From Reticulascus tulasneorum (taxonomy: Eukaryota > Ascomycota > Sordariomycetes > Glomerellales > Reticulascaceae): a stretch of 64,000 nt of DNA. A model generated the notes under the pieces. That model was given only the letters and a program-made list of their open reading frames with translations, did not search any database and was not told the DNA's origin. The stretch lies in assembly GCA_001557505.1 (NCBI GenBank), contig LSAX01000005.1:3224001-3288000 (forward strand), written 5' to 3'. Below are positions 1 to 9,341 of this stretch, in pieces. The position numbers and the translations under genes were made by a program. How positions within the stretch are numbered: position 1 is the first letter of the stretch; every line of letters begins with the position of its first letter.

Positions 1-413
1 CCACGGCGCGGCCACGACTATTGTGATGGGCGCGATGTGAGCGGAAAATGGATACCGGGTAGCCCTTCCCGTAAGGCGCTCGACACCAAGATGCGGGGGT
101 GGGGTGTAATGATCAAGATAGCTTCCCGCCAGCACCCTTTGAGACGGGTTGGGGCCTCGGGGCGCCCTGGTAGCTCCGGCAGAGTCTACCCTGCGGGTAC
201 GGTTTGAGGGGAACAAATGGGCAATGATGGGAGACGATGACCGAGACTGAAAGGACTTGGCAGCCTGGTTTTAGATTCTACTTCAAAACTGCTCGGCGGG
301 CTCTACGAGTCTTGAGATATCAAATCGAGAATAGACATCTTCGTTGCAACATTGCAGCTCACTCTTACCATCAAGCAATCGGAGACCGCATGTTACCCTT
401 TCGAAGCGCCAAG
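1..413. other. left edge and leader of the ABM gene
   Basis: No gene is recognisable here. One frame is open from the window edge to a TGA at 38-40 and reads HGAATTIVMGAM, so it could be the last codons of a plus-strand gene cut by the window, but twelve residues are too few to say. The rest is GC-rich and probably the promoter and leader of the gene starting at 414. An ATG at 237 is in frame with that gene, but the extra 59 residues are basic and look like translated leader. Confidence 0.3.
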
Positions 414-1157
414 ATGCCTGAAGTACCATCCATAGACGACAAGCTGATTCTCTTCGGGAACGTCAATATCGTCCCGGACCACTACAATGATGTGAGTTCT
501 CGGAAACCGCTTCTTGAATGATAAGCTGACTTCGCCCAGTGGCAAGCGGCGTATGACAAACTCGCCGAGCACGTGTCGGTAAACGAGCCCAACACAGTGA
601 CGTACTACTTCGGCATCCCCCTCGAGTACGCTGCCAATCACGCCAAGACAGACTACATGTTCGCCTTCGAAATATATGGCTCCCGCGATGACCTATACGA
701 GACGCACCTTAAATCCGGGCCCATGACTCAGGGCTTCTTTTCCTCCGCCCTGCCAGTCATGACCACCGGGCTTGACCTCGTGCACTTCTCCGTCGCAGGC
801 GGCTTCCTCGATTATTCGGGCAAGAAGGACGAATGCGGTATCATGCATGACATTCAGATTCGGGGAACAAACGCGGCAGGTCGGGATGAGCTGCTCGGCT
901 CGCTGAAATTACTCTGCAAGATGGTACAGGAGATGCAGCGGGATGGCAAGGGCGAGGTGTTGACTTTTTTGGGGCTGAAGAGTCTGGATAACGATGTGGG
1001 GGCACGAATCTTCGCGAGATACAAAAGCCGCGAGGTTCTGGATGCATGGCAGAGGAGCCCGTTGGTCAAGGCGTTCTGGGAGTCGGTAAAGCCCTCTGTC
1101 GGGGACATGACGTCGAGGGCATATGTCCCTAACGGTAAGGGATGGCTGTGGAAATGA
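414..1157 (+). CDS. ABM-fold (dimeric alpha-beta barrel) monooxygenase-like protein
   Basis: Two exons, 414-491 and 540-1157, joined in phase 0 across a 48-nt intron (GTGAGT donor, GCTGAC branch site, CAG acceptor), give 231 residues. The N-terminal half reads LILFGNVNIVPDHYNDWQAA and then FAFEIYGSRDDLYETHLKSG, the usual strand-helix-strand order of an antibiotic-biosynthesis-monooxygenase module. A second, weaker module follows from about residue 120, including LTFLGLKSLDNDVGARIFAR. Family members are small cofactor-free oxygenases or quinone/heme-binding proteins, and some fungal ones sit near metabolite genes. The substrate cannot be told. The start at 414 is preferred over the in-frame ATG at 237 because similarity begins only there. 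It is tail-to-tail with the phosphatase gene, 40 bp away. Confidence 0.7.
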
Positions 1158-1197
1158 TGTATTTGCGACATTGTATTAGGTACTGGTAGTGAGTTCT

Positions 1198-2235
1198 TTA
1201 TTCGTGGCCTCCGAGATCCTTGTTGAGAGCCTTCCAGGCGAAATCTACCTCCTCTACCGTCCCGCAGATCAGTCCTGCCTTCTCGTTGAGATCTTCTAGT
1301 GCCCGGTCGAGAATACGCCTGCCATCGGCAGGATCGATGGCCTTGCCTCCGGCGCACTCGATGACGAGGGCAACCGGGTAGAGCTCATACAGTCGGCGGA
1401 GCTTGGCCTTGCTCGTTTCGGTGATTGGCGAGATGTAAATTCCGTGCCCCTTGACTAAGGCATGCACAACATCAGGCACTAATCCCCCTATGTACCGCAG
1501 CGTGTAGTTCTGCAGTACATAATGCGTGATCAACCCCATAAACCGTTCGTCCTGCCCCGCTGCTCGCAGATTTGCGGGGGCGAAGTACCGTGTCTTGAAT
1601 GGTGGATTGGATAGGCGCACACTGGGACGGATGATCTCACAGCCTTCCGACTTGTGGTCACGGATACCAACCTCGAAGCATTCTGGGGCTGCACCAGGGA
1701 GTCTTAGGGCGACGATAGCGGTCGTGCGAGGGCCGTAGACGCCGAGTATGGCGGCGATCTGCCTCGTCGCAGGAGCCTGGTGCAGCGCCGTCCGACCGTC
1801 CCAGATGCCGATGATGGTGCCCACAGTCCAGTTCGGCGCTATGATGGAGCTCCCATCGAGGGGATCGAAGGCAATGGTGTACTGCTCCACCTCCGACGAC
1901 AATGGCAGTACCTCTCCCCCATCTCGTCCAGACCGCTCCACGGGATCTTCTTCGCTGCTCGCTGCGACTACAGCGGGGCAATGCGAGATGGCGGCACGAA
2001 TGGCATTCTCGGCCAAAACGTCGACATTCAGTTGGTCATCGCCAAATGAATTGGACGTGCCGGCCAGGGAGACGTGGTGCGCCTTCCTCAAGAGCTCAGC
2101 GATGTCTGCAATGGAATCGATGAGGGCTGGAAGGACAGACGCACGCAGCTCGGGACGCGCGTCCTTCGGTATGTTGGCTTGCAGTTGGTCTCGCAGACCA
2201 TGGGACGAGACTGTGCTCGCAACGTCATCTGCCAT
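1198..2235 (-). CDS. fructose-1,6-/sedoheptulose-1,7-bisphosphatase family phosphatase
   Basis: A single 345-residue exon. The FBPase-superfamily signature FDPLDGSS is at residues 123-130, and the acidic loop SSEEDP (about 93-98) supplies the expected metal ligands. Downstream, GLVPDVVHALVKGHGIYISP and the VIECAGGKAIDP segment match the sugar-phosphate-binding half of the family. The fold hydrolyses the 1-phosphate of fructose- or sedoheptulose-bisphosphate with Mg2+. Length and motif spacing look closer to the SBPase-like branch than to gluconeogenic FBPase, but this was judged by eye. The upstream non-coding stretch to 3042 is shared with the divergent GRDP gene. Family assignment is firm; substrate is open. 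Confidence 0.8.
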   Translation of the reverse strand: MADDVASTVSSHGLRDQLQANIPKDARPELRASVLPALIDSIADIAELLRKAHHVSLAGTSNSFGDDQLNVDVLAENAIRAAISHCPAVVAASSEEDPVERSGRDGGEVLPLSSEVEQYTIAFDPLDGSSIIAPNWTVGTIIGIWDGRTALHQAPATRQIAAILGVYGPRTTAIVALRLPGAAPECFEVGIRDHKSEGCEIIRPSVRLSNPPFKTRYFAPANLRAAGQDERFMGLITHYVLQNYTLRYIGGLVPDVVHALVKGHGIYISPITETSKAKLRRLYELYPVALVIECAGGKAIDPADGRRILDRALEDLNEKAGLICGTVEEVDFAWKALNKDLGGHE

Positions 2236-3042
2236 GGTTGGTGTTGTCAGTTGGGGCTTGTGTGCGGATTATAAAGTCGCATTAAGGCGGGATGAGGCTT
2301 TTTCGAGGGCTGGGGTGCCGTGCTGTGCCAAGACAGTATCTGAACGACCCAACACACAGGTTTATTTGCTGCCCAATCGGCTCCGAGACCAACAACACGC
2401 CATCCCATCTTGGTCATTGGAGCTAATCTTGTTCCGGAATGCATCTGGACTCGTCCCATGTAGTGTGGTTGCAGCCATTTTTGACCGCCCATATCCCATT
2501 CATTGCTGTGTGTGACCTGCCACTAGACTGACCGACTAGTGCATTCCGAGTGGTGCACACCATGCTAGGCGTTCTTCGCCCTACTGGCCAGCACATCGCT
2601 TGCAACGGGGCAGTGCAGCTTCCAAAGCTTAGTCTGAACCCCCAGAGCTTGTCGCCCGATCAGGGCCGCATGGCAGAATCCGGACGCACTACGTACCTAG
2701 TTATCACGCGGGGGGGAGTAGGTTAATGGCGGGATAGGTTTAATGGGTGACACGCCGCGGCTAGTCGGGCGCCACCATTTTACGATGCATTTCACTGCAC
2801 GAATCCAGCCTTTCCGCCTCGAGTAACACGGACGGGACGCGTATGCTCGGGCTGAATTGGACGACCTTGCAGACCGCCCGAGATCATGAGACTCCGTTGA
2901 CGTCCGTATCTACAAAAGCCATTCCATCTATCTGGGGATTCATCCAAGATACCCCGCATCCAGCGCTGATTCCATTCCCAAGCCTGACAGACCCTATTCT
3001 ACTCACCAGCACGGCTGTTTGTCTGTGCCTTTGCCAAACAGT
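2236..3042. promoter_or_regulatory. divergent promoter region between phosphatase and GRDP genes
   Basis: About 800 bp separate two divergently transcribed genes and must hold both promoters. I see no coding potential and no clear TATA box. There is a G-run at 2710-2716. Nothing more specific can be supported. Confidence 0.4.
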
Positions 3043-5806
3043 ATGGTCTCCTTCCGAAGGTTTTCAAAGGCAAAGGAGAAGGAAAAGGAGAAGGAGGCAG
3101 AGGAAGATAGAGCGGAGCGACCTGCGACCCCTCCGCCCACATACAATGTCGCGACTACCGAACCACCGGCGTTCGACGATGCGCCGCCATCATTCGATGA
3201 CAAGGGGTACCAGAACGCCGGCGAAGCTCCCGCCAGAGATGGCTCCGATCTGACCGCGGCGTTCGCAAACCTGAAACTGAGCAGTCAAAAGGACCCGGAC
3301 ATTGACACCTGCCTCGCCCATCTAAAGTTGTTGTACGCGATCCAGACGCTGAAAGATGACATCGGCTTCACCGACGGCTTGTGGGATATCTGGGACATCC
3401 GCGCCAATCCTAAGCCAGGGGATCCAAATGACCCAAGCAAGACCAAGTCTGTTCTGAGCGTAATCCGTGAGAAGCGGTGGGCATTGTATCTCGCACGGGC
3501 TGTCGACCGCTACGAGACGTGGTGGAAAACCCTCCCGGGGGAGCCGCTCACGGAAGCCGCCATGCAGGAGAGTGACAGCCCCAGGTACACCGCGTTCTCA
3601 ACGGGGACGGAAGACTTCGCATGGACGGAAGACCAGCTACCACCTCTCGGTGAGTAGCCTGCGCCTATTTGAGGTCTTGTGCTAACATCCGCTGTTCAGA
3701 CGTATTGACGGTGTGGCACACACACATGCTCAACCCCCGGGCCTTCTTGGAAGATGCCATGCGCCGGGGCTTGCGCACTTTCTGGACTAGCGGGGTGCCC
3801 TGGGCGCTGGTAAACGCTGCCATTGATACCAAGTTCGGCTACAGCGTGTCCGACGCATGCAAGGAGAATTGGACGAAGACTACTGGCACCGCCTGGAATA
3901 ATGTCGACGATTCCATGATGAGGGAGCTGGAGTGTCCGGCGTGCCTGAACACGGCTGAAGTACCATGGACAACGTGCGGGATTCCGGAGATGTACAAGGG
4001 CCCCGAGTATGAAGCCCGTCTCCATTATGAAGCGCCGTCGCTAACATCCTACCAGGCGTCCTGGGCTCATCGGAAAGGGCTATGGGGACGGGGAGTTCTC
4101 CCAGCTATGCACCTCAGGGTGCAATACGACTATCGACAAGAAGCTGCTCTCCGTCGCAAAGTTCTTTGAGGACGCGAACTCCTACGTACTCAACAGACAG
4201 CCCATGCCAGGCACCATCCTTCACCCCAGATTAGGCACGCCGCAGCAGTGCAACTTCATAGCCACGGACATCAAACCGGCCTCTGAGATGACGTTTGCCA
4301 ACATGATCGTGGAGTATGGCATGCACAGAGAAGTCCAGAAACTCATCACTCCCGGTATGGCGACGAACCCGACGATGAAAGACGTGCGTGATGTGCTTGA
4401 GGGTGCCATTGTTGCTCACCGTGGAGGGACCCTGGGGATCGACAGCTCTACGCCAACCGTTATTCCGAAGGGACAGAAACCGACACTCATACAAAAGTTC
4501 AGCATGCGGAAGATGATGAGCCGGTACTGGGAGAACTTTTCCCTTTTCGCATTGGACCTGTCGGCGGCCGTCATGAGGCAAGGCGCTTTCATCGACAAAA
4601 TGTACAAGGCAGGCAACCCTTCGTCACGTAAGTCTTTCGCCGCTAACACAAAGCAGATTGATTGGCTCCACAGCCCGGCGGCTCGCTCGACGATGGATCG
4701 CCTCATCCAAAAGTACCACCGCTTCGTTCTCATCATGGTGCAGAACGCAAGAGACCTGGCTGTGCCGACACTGGATGTTGATCTCGCATGGCACACGCAC
4801 CAGCTGTCGCCTAGGGCATATTACGACTTCACAACGCGACACACGGCGTCGTCGGAGGGCACAAAGGAGGCCAAGTTTATCGATCATAACGACAAGGTAG
4901 ATGAGGACAAGCTCTCCATGGCATTCGAGTGGACGTGCAAGAAATACCTAGATATGTTCGGCGAGGTGTACTCTGAGTGTACTTGCTGGTTTTGCGAGTG
5001 TAGGGACTTCCCCCTCGGGCCAATGCAGACAGTGTACTAACAGTTTTCCTTAGCCGTCCAATACGTCTCGTCATCCGGGGCGCTCTTTGGCAAGTCTAAA
5101 GCTCAGAAAGGTTCGTCGCGCCATCCACGTCGTCTCCTGTCGCGTGCTAACCGCACCGCATCCAGTAATCGACGAGTTCCAGAACTCCCCTCAAGCAGCT
5201 TCCTGTAATCTGAAAGCCCCAGTGCATATCTCCGCCCACAACGCGGTCAAGTCGAAGGAAGTTGCGGGCCGCCGGTTCATACTCAATCAGTCGCGCAAGA
5301 TCTGGCAATCGCGTCTTGATGACGCGTATGAGAAGGCCACCAAGCGTGCCGCGAAGAAGGGCCGCAAGCTCCCACCCAAGGATGTCTACTACGAGCACTG
5401 GAATGAGTCGTACTACCTGTACGGGCCGTGGGTATACCCGCTCTACCTGGCGCCTGGGATGTATTACGCCTGGGACCCGGGCTTCATCGAGGGCGACCCT
5501 GGAGCGTGGTCCGTTTGCGCGCAGGGGTCATGCGGTCAGAGCGATGCCGCGGCTGGGGGATGCGGCGGTGCAGGAGGCTGCGCCAGTGTTTCTGTAAGTG
5601 TCGTTCCCTGACTGCTATGTTCCGTAGGTACGCTAACATGAGCAGGGCTACTGGAACACGGTTATCCCTTTCGAATACTGTAAGTCACATGCACATGTAT
5701 CAAGAAAAATTTTGTTCTAATTCTCCTAGCTGGCACGGATCCTCGTGGAACGGGAGTGGGTATGGGAGGTGGTTGTGGCGGTGGTGGTGGCTGCGGCGGT
5801 GGTTAA
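3043..5806 (+). CDS. glycine-rich domain-containing (GRDP/DUF1399) protein
   Basis: Seven exons reconstruct one 817-residue frame: 3043-3649, 3700-4006, 4056-4999, 5054-5110, 5166-5593, 5646-5679 and 5730-5806. All introns are 49-55 nt, GT-AG, most with CTAAC-like branch sites. The N-terminus is low-complexity (charged, then PPTY-rich). The DUF1399 core follows, with two WHTH motifs, VWHTHMLNPRAF and LAWHTHQLSPRAYYDF, typical of this family. A CxxC (CPAC) lies in the middle and CTCWFCES closes exon 3. The tail contains YEHWNESYYLYGPWVYPLYL and ends in a Gly/Cys-rich run (MGGGCGGGGGCGGG). Plant homologues have been linked to RNA binding and stress; the fungal role is unknown. The ATG at 3043 is the first in frame. 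Exons 4 and 6 are only 57 and 34 nt and easily missed. Confidence 0.85.
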
Positions 5807-6846
5807 GGAGGGCTAGATTTGTAATTTTGGACAGCCTTGGAGCGAAGTTCTCGTTGCGCTTGATATGGATATGGATGTGCTTTAATCTAATCGAGAATAC
5901 CTCAATGGTTTCATAGCTTAGAATACCTCTTTGTAAAGTTTATTTCAATCCCGCTCGCACAAATTTTGCGGATTAGTGAAGCTTGGGATGATCGGGGACG
6001 TCGTAAGGGATGCTTATTCCTCGGTACTCTTGATCATTTATGAACTTGCCGCGCATCACCAGCAATGAGGCGCTTCGCATCGCAAAAAGCCCCAGCTCTA
6101 ACGGCTTCAGGTAGAAGACACTAGACTAAATGCTTGCTTACCATGACCAAGACGGAACTTGTGTGTGGGGTTGTCTGGATTAGGCAAATGCAGACATGTC
6201 TAACGAAAGTTCCAGTCCTTGTCCTTGAATTGTAACAGCAATTTTCACTCGCGCAAACCTGCAGTTTAAAAGTACCAGTCAATAATTGTGCGATGATCTG
6301 ATTTCAATTGACTATCCACTACAGTATCAGGCCAGGCTTTTAACATTATATCAGGTCTTTCTGGACTCACAAAAACACAGGATTTACAGAACTTGGAGCT
6401 TTAACTTGGCTCCAAGGCCTATAGCTCTCATGGATAGCTTCAGTGGAGCCTCCGGGGGCTTCGAGGGCATCAGGTCACCTCTGCATGCTCCATGCCATGG
6501 CCCGGGGTTTCCCATTTATTCACCACAGTGACCCGGAACCCTAGTACTTCTCCCCACGTCCCCTAAACCCCCCGCCCCTGATATTGCGCTAGGGCTGACT
6601 GCCAATGATGATTTTTAGGCCCATGCATCCTTCCAGGCAGCACACGGCGGTGCACATATATGACTCGTTAAAGGAAACCAAAGGACTGCGAGAGAAAACT
6701 TCTAAGATCATTAAATGGAAAGATTTGTCTTACGTCCCGTTCTCATTATCCGCTCTCATCCTTCCCTGCACCTTGCTGTTAGTCAATGCAGAATTACTAG
6801 ATCCACCGCGAGGCGCTATCCTTGGTTTTCCCCTACACGTTTGGTG
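5807..6846. other. intergenic spacer, no gene seen
   Basis: Just over 1 kb of mixed composition with stops in all frames and no recognisable domain fragments. It should hold the GRDP terminator and the promoter of the next gene. An ATG at 6715 is in frame with that gene, but the 44 extra residues look like translated leader. Confidence 0.4.
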
Positions 6847-7827
6847 ATGCCGACTTCTTCCTCGGCCCTCCGCGAGCTGCTTCGCGGCATTGGCAGTGAT
6901 GGAAACTCTCCGGAACTACAGCTACATCGTCTCAACCACCTTGCAGGTTATGGTGCAACACAGAGGATCACAGTAGAGCAGCTCCAGCAAGCGAATGACA
7001 AAGTTAAAGACACGGCTGTGCCCTCCTCGGACGCTCTTCCAAAGCCGCTACCTCGCGATTCCAAGTTCGATAGTTTGGCAGCAGCCGCCTTTAGCGATTT
7101 TCGCGACCGAGAGCGGCGGTTTCTGCTAGGACTCAGTGACAAGGAACGCAAGGTCTTCTTCGACGGCTATGATATCCCGGCAACAATTGCGGCAGTAAGC
7201 AGCCGCTTGTATTTGGAGTTTTTCCTCACTCTGAAAGGCGCGAAGCCATGTATGATGGCATGGCGTGGATTCTCGGACGGCGCCGACCTGCTATTCAACC
7301 GCAGAGTCGTCGAGTGTCTTGCTCCGGTCATAGACGAGTTCCACCTCGAGGACTATGGCTTCAGTCTCGTATATATCACCAACCAGGTCATCGCCGCAGA
7401 TGACTCGAACTTCCGAGGAGGCTGGGTCTTTGTGGACACGTTGTCATCTGCGTGGGAGCTGGTCCGAGACATGTTCCTCACTGTTCATCCCGCTGAGCAC
7501 CGATTCACGGACCTGAATGTGGCTTTGGCTCTGGGTTATCCCATCCGCGAAGATGGTCTCAAGGACAAGAATATGGTGTCGTACAATGATATCACAGAAA
7601 TGGAGGTGCTTCTGGAGGAGACCGGCGATGAACGAATAGGCGGCGTCGACTCTTTTCGATACTTCGTCACAGATGCCGAGTTTGAGAGCCTCGAGTTTGC
7701 AAATCCCCATTTTGAAGAGTGCAGGAAGTTGGCGGAGAGTGTAGGCACGGTCATCAAACTTGGCGCTTTCCCACGCCGGGTGGTGTCAAGTGCGGCGGCT
7801 AACGCAAAGGACGGCCACGAAGCATAG
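6847..7827 (+). CDS. hypothetical protein, no recognised domain
   Basis: Single exon, 326 residues from the ATG at 6847 (370 if the in-frame ATG at 6715 were used). I do not recognise a family. What can be seen: an acidic, soluble protein with no signal peptide or membrane helix, an N-terminal LRELLRGIG helix, a charged stretch FRDRERRFLLGLSDKERKVF around residue 85, and a globular middle (MAWRGFSDGADLLFNRRVV, VIDEFHLEDYGFSLVYITNQ) that looks like a compact alpha/beta domain. Codon use resembles the neighbours and the frame is long and clean, so it is probably real. It lies alone between the GRDP gene and the broken hydrolase and gives no operon-like hint. Confidence 0.6.
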   Translation: MPTSSSALRELLRGIGSDGNSPELQLHRLNHLAGYGATQRITVEQLQQANDKVKDTAVPSSDALPKPLPRDSKFDSLAAAAFSDFRDRERRFLLGLSDKERKVFFDGYDIPATIAAVSSRLYLEFFLTLKGAKPCMMAWRGFSDGADLLFNRRVVECLAPVIDEFHLEDYGFSLVYITNQVIAADDSNFRGGWVFVDTLSSAWELVRDMFLTVHPAEHRFTDLNVALALGYPIREDGLKDKNMVSYNDITEMEVLLEETGDERIGGVDSFRYFVTDAEFESLEFANPHFEECRKLAESVGTVIKLGAFPRRVVSSAAANAKDGHEA

Positions 7828-8476
7828 CAAAGCTGTGACTCTGTAGTTGAAGCAATATCCCCCCTCCGAAGACTGAGTAAAATATCGGAATGATTTTGGT
7901 TAGCCATTGCGGCTAGCCGGTAGGCTTGCTGGTCTTTCTGAAATACACCATGGTGGGCAGCAGGTTGGAAAGCAAGAACCTGGTGTACTATTCAACCCAC
8001 ATAATGGAATCCTGTGAAGCTTCCAGAAGGGAACATGTGATGATGCTGATAGCTGCGAGGAGTAAGGGCTCCTGCTTTTCTCAAGCAAAGTTGGGGCAAA
8101 GTTGGGGTTACAGCCTATTGACAACCGTAGTTTCTTGCGCCTTTTCGAAATCCGAAACAAAGACTCTTCAAATTGTGGTAGTTGTGCTATACCCGCCCGA
8201 ATATGTGTAACCATTCCATTTTGGCATTTTAGCGAGCCTTGGCACTGGATGATGCAGGCCTTGACTTTGCTGGAGCAATCACAGCAGAGCGCATGGTGGC
8301 AGGCAACAAAGGGGGACGTGTACCTTCAATCCTACCGGGTATTCAACAGGTGCTGTTTGGCGACTTGTCAGGCATCAGGCCCAAGCGTAGTCTTACGCTG
8401 TCACGTTAAATACCCTATTTAAGCACGTATTCATAACCCAAATCATTGATTTCCCCTGACTATCTTGTCATCCGAG
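7828..8476. other. spacer and former promoter of the hydrolase pseudogene
   Basis: About 650 bp without coding potential. It presumably holds the terminator of the preceding gene and the promoter of the dienelactone hydrolase copy. Nothing else stands out. Confidence 0.35.
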
Positions 8477-8685
8477 ATGGCTTCCAACCCGCCTGCCAAT
8501 TGTTGTACCATTGGGTTCAAACACGATGGAACAGCCCAGGGAATCTATAGGAGTGTTGGATCTGGTCTGTCTTTCGTGTGTTCTGAGGAGTCAGGCAAAC
8601 AGTGAGCTGACTACAGTATCCTTCAAGGTGTAGACACATACTTCTCGTATCCTGACGATAAATCTACCGAGAACGGAATCGTACT

Positions 8686-8693
8686 GCTCACCG
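8686..8693. repeat. left 8-bp target-site duplication of the hAT element
   Basis: gctcaccg, repeated exactly at 9334-9341 on the other side of the element. It belongs to the hydrolase coding sequence. Confidence 0.9.
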
Positions 8694-8826
8694 CAGCGCT
8701 ACCGCAAATACAAATCAACTTGCAAGTTATCCAAAGCTCGCAATCAATCCAAACCAAATCCAAGATATCCTCAATCCAATTCAATCAATTTTAAATACTT
8801 CAATATTTGTTTGAATTGCCAAGCTA

Positions 8827-8963
8827 TATCACATGACTAGGCACGTGTTTATGCACGTGAATAGTTCTTATCTTTAGCTCCCTAATCAAAATAAGAGGTA
8901 AAATATTATGAAACTACCACGTTTTCTTAGCGCGCTTTCTTACACGTGTTTAGTCATGTGATA
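8827..8963. mobile_element. small TA-flanked MITE nested in the hAT element
   Basis: The arms tatcacatgactaggcacgtg and, inverted, tatcacatgactaaacacgtg match at 19 of 21 positions and enclose about 95 bp of AT-rich sequence. A TA dinucleotide borders each end (8825-8826 and 8964-8965), as for Tc1/mariner-type MITEs. The palindrome extends one further base pair. No coding capacity. It either inserted into the hAT element or was captured by it. Confidence 0.6.
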
Positions 8964-8986
8964 TAGATTATTCATATGACCCTAGC

Positions 8987-9173
8987 GAGCCTCAAGCCCA
9001 GCGTCGAGCCTTAAGCCCAGCGTCGAGCCTTAAGCCCAGCGTCGAGCCTTAAGCCCAGCCTCGAGCCTCATATCCAGCGTCGAGCATCAAGCCCAATGTC
9101 GAGCCTCACATCCGGTGTCAAGCCTCAAGCGCAGCTTCGAGCCTTAAGCCCAATGTCGAGCGTCATATCCAAC
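8987..9173. repeat. 19-bp minisatellite, about 10 copies
   Basis: Head-to-tail copies of a unit close to gagccttaagcccagcgtc. The first four copies are nearly identical; later ones drift (catatccagc, cacatccggt variants). It lies within the hAT element. A degenerate remnant of the same unit occurs at 61041-61080 on the opposite strand. Confidence 0.9.
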
Positions 9174-9278
9174 GGAGCATATCTTATCAGATATAAGGAC
9201 TTAGACCCCTGCTTCAATACAAATAGATCAATTCAATCAAGTTCAATCAATTCAATCAATTCGAAAGCTTCAAAAACG

Positions 9279-9316
9279 CAATCAATCCAAATACGAGGCC
9301 ATATTTGGATTGATTG
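9279..9316. repeat. perfect hairpin near the right end of the hAT element
   Basis: Arms of 15 bp (caatcaatccaaata and its exact inverse) separated by an 8-nt loop, 17 bp inside the right terminus. It duplicates the subterminal motif and is probably part of the transposase recognition region. Confidence 0.8.
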
Positions 9317-9333
9317 TATTTGCGGGAGCGCTG

Positions 9334-9341
9334 GCTCACCG
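9334..9341. repeat. right 8-bp target-site duplication of the hAT element
   Basis: gctcaccg, exact copy of 8686-8693. After it the hydrolase frame resumes with GACGTGATGGGCC. Confidence 0.9.

Larger units (their letters stand above)
8694..9333. mobile_element. non-autonomous hAT-family element (640 bp)
   Basis: The ends are imperfect terminal inverted repeats: left cagcgctaccgcaaatac, right (reverse-complemented) cagcgctcccgcaaatac, one mismatch. The element is flanked by an exact 8-bp duplication, gctcaccg at 8686-8693 and 9334-9341. An 8-bp duplication with a CAG-type terminus is the signature of hAT transposons. No transposase is encoded. The subterminal motif caatcaatccaaa occurs at 8741-8753 and 9279-9291 and inverted near 9304-9316, as expected for transposase-binding repeats. 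Removing the element plus one duplication restores the reading frame across the hydrolase exon. Confidence 0.88.

Noticed and set aside
237..413. ATG at 237 as the start of the ABM-fold protein.
   Set aside because: The added 59 basic residues are not part of the family; the ATG at 414 directly precedes conserved sequence.
4628..4656. GTAAGT ... GCTAACACAAAGCAG in the GRDP gene looks like an intron.
   Set aside because: It would be only 29 nt and shift the frame; the frame through it is open and carries conserved sequence on both sides.
8987..9173. The 19-bp tandem array as a CRISPR.
   Set aside because: The units are contiguous without spacers, and the genome is eukaryotic.
8694..9333. The hAT element spliced out as an intron of the hydrolase gene.
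   Set aside because: It is bounded by transposon ends and a target duplication and not by splice sites, and a separate stop codon remains downstream.
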